DNA of 27,902 nt. It comes from JAUUZQ01 sp964538375 (GTDB lineage Bacteria; Bacteroidota; Bacteroidia; Bacteroidales; GCA-2748055). Shown in pieces: positions 23,488-27,902 of this stretch (the stretch's first letter is position 1; each line of letters opens with the position of its first letter). Location of the stretch: NCBI GenBank assembly GCA_964538375.1, contig CAZIFQ010000038.1, positions 1-27,902 on the forward strand. Reading direction: 5' to 3'. A program made the translations under genes and the position numbers. Below the pieces are notes generated by a model, which had not been told where the DNA came from, did no database searches, and saw only the letters and a program-made list of their open reading frames with translations.

Positions 23488-24318
23488 ATGGAACTTCTTC
23501 GTCTACTTGAATATGATTTTTTCAGAAACGCATTTTTCGCTGCATTTTTAATGTCTGTATCATGCGGAATAATCGGCACATATATTGTTGCCCGAAGAAT
23601 GGTTTTTATTAGCGGGGGGATTACCCACGCTTCATTCGGGGGAATCGGAATCAGTTACTTTTTTGGTTGGCCACCCATGGCCGGAGCTGCAGTTTTTGCA
23701 CTTATTGCTGCTATAACCACTGAGAATCTCACCAGGAAAAAAATTATTCGAAACGACTCTCTGATTGCAGTAATGTGGTCGCTCGGAATGGCTATTGGGA
23801 TCATATTTATCTATCTCACACCGGGATATGCCCCCAATCTAATGAGCTTCTTGTTTGGAAGTATCATTACCGTTACAAATACAGACCTTGTTTTAATGCT
23901 TTCACTCACTATTGTTGTTTCACTTTTTTTCATCCTTTTCTACAGAATAATCCTGTTTGTATCCTTCGATGAGCAATTTGCAAGAACACGTGGAATACCC
24001 GTAATGCTGGTCAACTATTTATTGATAATTTTAGTAGCTCTTACTATTGTTCTAAGCATTCGTGTTGCCGGTATAATACTGGTTCTTAGTTTATTAACCA
24101 TACCTCAGAACACTGCGAATTTATTTACCAGTAATTTTGGCCGTATCCTGGTATGGTCAGTTATCCTTGGCTTTATTGGAGCATTTATCGGACTGCTGAC
24201 ATCATTTTATTTGAATATACCTTCAGGCGCTACAATAGTATTCAGTCTTGTTACAATTTACATCCTGGGACGCGTAGTAAAGCTAATTACTGGGCGCAGG
24301 AGAATCCTTAGTAAATAA
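23488..24318 (+). CDS. Zinc-type ABC transporter permease (ZnuB-like)
   Basis: This 276-residue ABC-3 family membrane protein has eight or nine hydrophobic segments. Family segments are FLMSVSCGIIGTYIVARRMV, GGITHASFGGIGISYFFGW and the conserved DEQFARTRGIPV near the middle. IRVAGIILVLSLLTIPQNTA near the end is the usual coupling-region motif. I place the start at ATG 23488, two bases past the ATPase stop. An in-frame ATG at 23476 would overlap that gene by 11 bases and add four residues, and cannot be excluded. It forms the inner-membrane channel for metal passed on by the binding protein. Confidence 0.92.
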   Translation: MELLRLLEYDFFRNAFFAAFLMSVSCGIIGTYIVARRMVFISGGITHASFGGIGISYFFGWPPMAGAAVFALIAAITTENLTRKKIIRNDSLIAVMWSLGMAIGIIFIYLTPGYAPNLMSFLFGSIITVTNTDLVLMLSLTIVVSLFFILFYRIILFVSFDEQFARTRGIPVMLVNYLLIILVALTIVLSIRVAGIILVLSLLTIPQNTANLFTSNFGRILVWSVILGFIGAFIGLLTSFYLNIPSGATIVFSLVTIYILGRVVKLITGRRRILSK

Positions 24319-24357
24319 TTTTCACTAATTTCAACACTGTAAAAAAATGAATCATTC

Positions 24358-25170
24358 ATGGTAGATAAGAAAATTATAGAGGAAGCGTGGGAGAAACGGG
24401 AACTACTGAAAGATAAAAATGTGCAGCAAGCTATCAATGAAGTAGTTGAACAGCTAGACAGTGGTGTTCTCAGGGTAGCTGAGCAAATTGGAGAGAACTG
24501 GAAAGTGAACGACTGGGTGAAGAAAGCAGTGATTATGTATTTCCCCATCAGGCAAATGGAAACAATTGAGGTCCCTCCTTTCGAATTTCATGATAAGATT
24601 CCTCTGAAAAAAGGATATAAAGAAAAAGGAATCCGCGTTGTTCCCCATGCTGTTGCACGTTATGGTGCCTATATAGCCAGCGGAGTAATTATGATGCCAT
24701 CTTATGTAAATATCGGGGCCTACGTAGATTCCGGGACTATGGTCGATACCTGGGCCACTGTGGGATCATGTGCCCAGGTTGGAAAAAATGTTCATCTCAG
24801 TGGTGGTGTGGGTATTGGTGGAGTACTGGAACCGGTGCAGGCGGCGCCGGTAATTATTGAAGATAATTGCTTCATTGGATCCAGAAGTATTGTTGTTGAA
24901 GGAGTTAAGGTAGAACATGAAGCAGTGCTGGGAGCCAATGTAGTTATAACAAAATCAACCAGGATTATTGATGTGTCAGGAGAAACCCCCATCGAACACA
25001 GGGGTGTGGTACCTGCCAGGTCTGTTGTAATTCCGGGTTCATATACAAAATCATTTCCTGCAGGAGATTACCAGGTGGCTTGTGCCCTTATCGTAGGGAA
25101 AAGGAAAGCATCCACCGATCTCAAAACATCACTGAATGATGCACTGAGGGAATATAATGTTGCCTTTTAA
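24358..25170 (+). CDS. dapD: 2,3,4,5-tetrahydropyridine-2,6-dicarboxylate N-succinyltransferase
   Basis: This 270-residue protein has an N-terminal helical part and a left-handed beta-helix of hexapeptide repeats (VMMPSYVNIGAYVDSGTMVD-like region, then CAQVGKNVHLSGGVGIGGV). RGVVPARSVVIPGSYTKSFP and VACALIVGKRK follow at the end. DapD transfers succinyl from succinyl-CoA in the succinylase branch of lysine and diaminopimelate synthesis. The trimeric enzyme is cytoplasmic. The gene lies 39 bases after the zinc permease gene in the same direction and overlaps the glycosyltransferase gene by one base (TAATG). Whether it shares the zinc operon transcript is not shown; no clear promoter or terminator lies in the gap. 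Confidence 0.95.
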   Translation: MVDKKIIEEAWEKRELLKDKNVQQAINEVVEQLDSGVLRVAEQIGENWKVNDWVKKAVIMYFPIRQMETIEVPPFEFHDKIPLKKGYKEKGIRVVPHAVARYGAYIASGVIMMPSYVNIGAYVDSGTMVDTWATVGSCAQVGKNVHLSGGVGIGGVLEPVQAAPVIIEDNCFIGSRSIVVEGVKVEHEAVLGANVVITKSTRIIDVSGETPIEHRGVVPARSVVIPGSYTKSFPAGDYQVACALIVGKRKASTDLKTSLNDALREYNVAF

Positions 25171-26288
25171 TGAGGATAGCTTTTGATGCAAAACGGGCAT
25201 TTAATAATACCAGTGGTCTGGGTAACTACAGTCGCTATACTATTTCCTCGTTTTGTAAATCATATCCCGAGCACAACTGCAAGCTTTATACCCCTTCGAT
25301 TAACAATAAAATAGACTATCAATCTCCCGAAAACGCAGACATCGAACTTCCGGGTGGTTTTTTCTCAAGACAATTTAAAAGTTACTGGAGAAGTGTGAGT
25401 CTTAAAACCCGGCTGAAGAAAGACAATATCGATCTTTATCATGGTTTGTCAAATGAATTACCTCTTGGTATAGCACAATCTGGAATAAAAAGTGTGGTAA
25501 CAGTTCATGACCTGATTTTCATGCGTCTTCCTGAAATGTATAAATCTTTTGATCGAAAAGTATATCTCAAAAAGACTAGAAATGCCCTCATTGAAGCCGA
25601 TCAGATAATCGCCATTAGTCAACAGACCAAAGATGACATGGTTGAATTGCTCGGTGCAGATAACAAGAAAATCAATATTATTTTCCAGGATTGTCATCCA
25701 TGGTTCTACGATGCCTTTGATGAGCATAGATTATCGCAGGTAAAAGAAAAATACCAACTACCCGGTCAGTACCTTTTGTATGTTGGGACCATTGAAAAAA
25801 GGAAAAATCTGTTAAAAATAATCCAGGCACTCCATAAGGGCAAAATTGACATTCCACTGGTTGCTGTTGGGAGAAAAACAGACTACATGAATGATATCAA
25901 TCAATATATTCAGGCAAATAATATTGAAAATATTAAGTTCATTCACTACATTCCCAATCATGACCTGCCGGCAGTTTACCAGATGGCACATGCTTTCATT
26001 TATCCTTCTGCTTATGAAGGATTTGGCATTCCCGTTCTTGAAGCCCTGAATTCCAGGTTACCAGTTGTTACCTCACGTGGCGGATGCCTTGAAGAAACAG
26101 CCGGTCCGGGTGGATTGCTTGTAGATCCGGAAGATACAGAAGAAATGATCGCATCCATAAAAAAGGTAATTGAAGATTACGATCTGCGCTTAAGATTGAC
26201 CATTGAGGGACAAAAACATGCTTTGCGATTCAGACCTGAGCATACAATCCCACAGCTCTTTGAGGTTTATAATAAATGTTTACAATGA
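25170..26288 (+). CDS. Glycosyltransferase, GT4 family (GT-B fold)
   Basis: This 372-residue cytoplasmic or membrane-associated enzyme has the start AFDAKRAFNNTSGLGNYSRY, the typical N-terminal lobe of GT4 enzymes. DLYHGLSNELPLG and SVVTVHDLIFMRLPEMY follow. YVGTIEKRKNLLKII opens the nucleotide-sugar lobe, and AFIYPSAYEGFGIPVLEAL (about 275-290) carries the E-x7-E retaining motif. It should transfer a sugar from an activated donor to a surface glycan or lipid, with the acceptor unknown. The start overlaps the dapD stop (TAATG), and its stop overlaps the Sua5 gene start (ATGA), which indicates translational coupling. No other polysaccharide genes are near. Confidence 0.9.
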   Translation: MRIAFDAKRAFNNTSGLGNYSRYTISSFCKSYPEHNCKLYTPSINNKIDYQSPENADIELPGGFFSRQFKSYWRSVSLKTRLKKDNIDLYHGLSNELPLGIAQSGIKSVVTVHDLIFMRLPEMYKSFDRKVYLKKTRNALIEADQIIAISQQTKDDMVELLGADNKKINIIFQDCHPWFYDAFDEHRLSQVKEKYQLPGQYLLYVGTIEKRKNLLKIIQALHKGKIDIPLVAVGRKTDYMNDINQYIQANNIENIKFIHYIPNHDLPAVYQMAHAFIYPSAYEGFGIPVLEALNSRLPVVTSRGGCLEETAGPGGLLVDPEDTEEMIASIKKVIEDYDLRLRLTIEGQKHALRFRPEHTIPQLFEVYNKCLQ

Positions 26289-26848
26289 AACAGGATATTG
26301 AACAAGCCATAAAGGTACTCAACAATGGAGGAACAATTCTCTATCCAAGCGATACAATCTGGGGAATTGGTTGTCTTGCTACTGATCCAATTGCTGTCCA
26401 AAAAGTTTATGACATCAAAAAGAGAAGCGACACAAAAAGCATGCTTATTCTCCTGGATAATGCCAACAGCTTGCCTTCATATATAGATGAAGTTCCGGAA
26501 ATTGCCTGGGATTTAGTTGATGCAGCAGACAACGCACTTACGATCATTTATCCTAATGGGAAGAACCTGGCGAAAAACCTGTTACCGGAAGATAAATCCA
26601 TTGGCATCAGGATTCCCGATGATGATTTTTGCAGACAACTTATTCAAAAATTGCGAAGACCTATTGTTTCAACTTCAGCCAACCTGAGCGGACAAACATC
26701 TCCTTCTTTTTACGATGAAATTGACCAGGAAATCATTAATTCTGTTGATTATGTAGTCAAGTGGAGGCAGGATGATCATACCCCCGCTGCTGCCTCATCC
26801 ATCATAAAACTGGGGCTTGGAGGCGAAATCTCAATCATTCGCAAATAA
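26285..26848 (+). CDS. L-threonylcarbamoyladenylate synthase, Sua5/YrdC/YciO family
   Basis: This 187-residue protein has the YrdC fold: NNGGTILYPSDTIWGIGCLA at the start, then KVYDIKKRSDTKSMLILL. SIGIRIPDDDFC and RRPIVSTSANLSGQTSP follow. These form the basic, phosphate- and threonine-binding cleft. The enzyme makes threonylcarbamoyl-AMP for t6A37 modification of ANN-decoding tRNAs. I place the start at ATG 26285, giving a 4-base ATGA overlap with the glycosyltransferase gene; ATG 26276 in the same frame would add three residues. YciO-type paralogues without proven activity look similar, so the exact role is probable rather than certain. Confidence 0.9.
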   Translation: MKQDIEQAIKVLNNGGTILYPSDTIWGIGCLATDPIAVQKVYDIKKRSDTKSMLILLDNANSLPSYIDEVPEIAWDLVDAADNALTIIYPNGKNLAKNLLPEDKSIGIRIPDDDFCRQLIQKLRRPIVSTSANLSGQTSPSFYDEIDQEIINSVDYVVKWRQDDHTPAAASSIIKLGLGGEISIIRK

Positions 26849-26849
26849 A

Positions 26850-26878
26850 ACAGGCTGCCGGTCTGACCAACAGCCTGT
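26850..26878 (-). terminator. Rho-independent terminator on the minus strand, after rimM
   Basis: ACAGGCTG (26850-26857) and CAGCCTGT (26871-26878) form an 8-bp stem with a 13-base loop. On the minus strand it is followed by TTTTATTTG, so it would stop transcription coming from rimM. It starts two bases past the Sua5 stop and has no T-run on the plus strand. Confidence 0.7.
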
Positions 26879-26879
26879 A

Positions 26880-26913
26880 AGGAGTGCTCAAACTCCTGCC
26901 CTTGTGGGCTCCT
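26880..26913. other. Two further adjacent hairpins with alternative pairing
   Basis: AGGAGT (26880-26885) pairs with ACTCCT (26892-26897). GCCC (26898-26901) pairs with GGGC (26906-26909). AGGAG could also pair with a second CTCCT at 26909-26913. With the terminator stem this makes three stacked hairpins in the convergent gap. Confidence 0.45.
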
Positions 26914-26982
26914 GATATCTTATCGCTATAAACTTAACTTCTACTCCAAAGACGATCAAGAAAGAGGAATGTTACAGGGTGG

Positions 26983-27034
26983 AATGAGTCAATGAGTCAA
27001 TGAGTTAATGAGTCAATGAGTTAATGAGTCAATA
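26983..27034. repeat. Tandem 8-bp repeat, (AATGAGTY)6
   Basis: Six tandem units of AATGAGTC or AATGAGTT, then a partial AATA, end 10 bases before the rimM stop codon (27044). The pyrimidine at the last position alternates C,C,T,C,T,C. The number of units may vary by slippage. It lies in the 3' flank of rimM, outside any reading frame I accept. Confidence 0.85.
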
Positions 27035-27043
27035 GATCGTTTG

Positions 27044-27559
27044 TTATAAATCAAGCAAGCCATCTGGCATGCTCGCCGTGATTAACTTCTTTGAATGATC
27101 GACAGATTCGATAAAATCAGCATTTAGAGGGAGCATGATCTCCTGCTTGTCAATTTGTAAAATGAGAATTGGATTTTCCGGGCTTTTTACAAAGTCTTTT
27201 ACTACAAACTCTTGCCCTGTTATTTGATCATGTACGCGGTAATCTATCATGGTGGAGATATCTTCATCTGCGGGACTGGAAGAGGTGATTTTTGAGGCGC
27301 TATAAACCTTGCAGTTTACAAGCTTTCTTGCTTCTTCAATACCATCGATAAATTCAAATTTGATAATTACCCTATCCAACTGACCGGATTCAAAAAGGTC
27401 TTCTACAAAAAAAGGAATCCGCTGTCCATCTATTAAGATGAACAGCGGATTGTCTATTTGAATATTATCCAGAAGATTGGGCTTGCCCTTCATCTGTAAT
27501 TCGCCCTTATAACCGTGAGGTTTAATCAGGGTACCAATATGGCTCCCTTGTTCGGACAT
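27044..27559 (-). CDS. rimM: 16S rRNA processing factor RimM
   Basis: This 171-residue protein has the RimM start HIGTLIKPHGYKGELQMKG, a first barrel with FFVEDLFESGQLDRVIIKFE, and the conserved IEEARKLVNCKVY. The PRC-like second domain is MIDYRVHDQITG to EIMLPLNADFIESVD, with the terminal PDGLLDL. RimM binds ribosomal protein S19 and the 30S head and aids 16S rRNA maturation. It follows the probable rpsP gene by nine bases, the usual rpsP-rimM order. Its transcript likely ends at the hairpin near 26850. Confidence 0.95.
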   Translation of the reverse strand: MSEQGSHIGTLIKPHGYKGELQMKGKPNLLDNIQIDNPLFILIDGQRIPFFVEDLFESGQLDRVIIKFEFIDGIEEARKLVNCKVYSASKITSSSPADEDISTMIDYRVHDQITGQEFVVKDFVKSPENPILILQIDKQEIMLPLNADFIESVDHSKKLITASMPDGLLDL

Positions 27560-27568
27560 AAATTGCTC

Positions 27569-27902
27569 TTATTTTTTGTCTTCTTTCTTTACTTCTTCAG
27601 CAGGAGCTTCAACTTTAGCTTCAGGAGCTTTCGCTTCTTCTTTTACTTCTTCAGCAGGAGCTTCAACTTTAGCTTCAGGAGCTTTCGCTTCCTCTTTTGC
27701 TTCTTCAGCAGGAACTTCAACTTTAGCTTCAGGAGCTTTCGCTTCCTCTTTTGCTTCTTCAGCAGGAACTTCAACTTTAGCTTCAGGAGCTTTCGCTTCC
27801 TCTTTTGCTTCTTCAGCAGGAGCTTCAACTTTAGCTTCAGGAGCTTTCGCTTCCTCTTTTGCTTCTTCAGCAGGAGCTTCAACTTTAGCTTCAGGAGCTT
27901 TC
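27569..27902 (-). CDS. rpsP: Probable 30S ribosomal protein S16, C-terminal repeat tail only (cut by window edge)
   Basis: An open minus-strand frame with no start in the window ends at TAA (27571-27569). It encodes at least 110 residues of repeat tail, unit KAPEAKVEAPAEEAKEEA (18 residues, 54 bp), ending AEEVKKEDKK. The tail is rich in Ala, Glu, Lys and Pro and should be an unstructured or helical charged extension. The gene is named from position: rpsP stands directly before rimM in most bacteria, and Bacteroidota S16 proteins often have Ala/Glu/Lys-rich C-terminal extensions. The conserved S16 core lies outside the window, so identity is inference. A Lys/Leu-rich reading frame covering 27643-27882 is an out-of-frame shadow of these repeats. 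Confidence 0.7.
   Translation of the reverse strand, partial: KAPEAKVEAPAEEAKEEAKAPEAKVEAPAEEAKEEAKAPEAKVEVPAEEAKEEAKAPEAKVEVPAEEAKEEAKAPEAKVEAPAEEVKEEAKAPEAKVEAPAEEVKKEDKK
27573..27902 (-). repeat. 54-bp in-frame tandem repeats in the probable S16 gene
   Basis: Repeat units begin at 27627, 27681, 27735, 27789 and 27843, and a sixth starts at 27897 and runs out of the window; a divergent terminal unit covers 27573-27626. Units 27681 and 27735 are identical, as are 27789 and 27843; the two pairs differ at one base (Val or Ala codon). The unit at 27627 differs from its neighbour at three bases. Confidence 0.95.

Noticed and set aside
27643..27882. Lys/Leu-rich 79-residue reading frame on the minus strand
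   Set aside because: It is an out-of-frame reading of the 54-bp repeats; the frame ending at 27569 gives the Ala/Glu/Lys tail with a sensible stop and operon spacing to rimM.
27573..27902. CRISPR-like regular spacing
   Set aside because: The repeats are contiguous, in frame and without spacers, so they encode a protein repeat.

Overview
The window comes from the chromosome of a member of the Bacteroidota, probably in or near the Bacteroidales. The evidence is family content and signals. Present are a TonB-dependent receptor with a DUF4249 lipoprotein partner, a mutL-rhomboid-rhomboid run, phosphofructokinases with pyrophosphate-type residues, and an S16-type gene with a long Ala/Glu/Lys tail. 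Several genes are preceded by the Bacteroidota promoter form (TTTG about 19-21 bases before TAnnTTTG) and lack clear Shine-Dalgarno sites. No rRNA, tRNA, CRISPR array or complete transposon was found. Most of the window is housekeeping sequence with some accessory surface genes.

Layout. (1) 36-755: a yifB/comM-like ATPase gene that stops just after its Walker A motif. (2) 756-1166: a gene-free stretch with a dispersed repeat and a nested palindrome. (3) 1167-7754, minus strand: a tight four-gene operon, in transcription order a secreted protein of unknown function, a TonB-dependent receptor, a DUF4249 lipoprotein and an MG2-like secreted protein. It looks like an outer-membrane uptake or surface system with unknown substrate. 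(4) 8044-8592: an orphan lipoprotein. (5) 8838-11786: a CPA1-type Na+/H+ antiporter with a His-rich N-terminus and a C-terminal cyclic-nucleotide-binding domain. It converges on gmhA with a REP-like palindrome between them. (6) 12531-17559: a small membrane protein, mutL, two rhomboid proteases and a membrane-anchored endonuclease/exonuclease/phosphatase-fold protein. (7) 17792-18247: a SPOR-domain lipoprotein. (8) 18271-20859, minus strand: two different phosphofructokinases, both with PPi-type active-site residues, separated by a terminator and a new promoter. (9) 21168-24318: a zinc-homeostasis operon (Fur/Zur-family regulator, yidD, zinc-type ABC binding protein, ATPase and permease) with a dyad over its promoter. 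It is followed by dapD, a glycosyltransferase and a Sua5/YrdC gene with almost no spacing. (10) 27044-27902, minus strand: rimM and, cut by the window edge, the repeat-rich 3' end of the gene before it, most likely rpsP.

No clear new defence or mobile system is present. The least explained pieces are the four-gene TonB/DUF4249/MG2 operon, the antiporter-CNBD fusion, the near-identical 54-bp in-frame repeats in the probable S16 tail, and short intergenic repeats that recur at distant points of the window.
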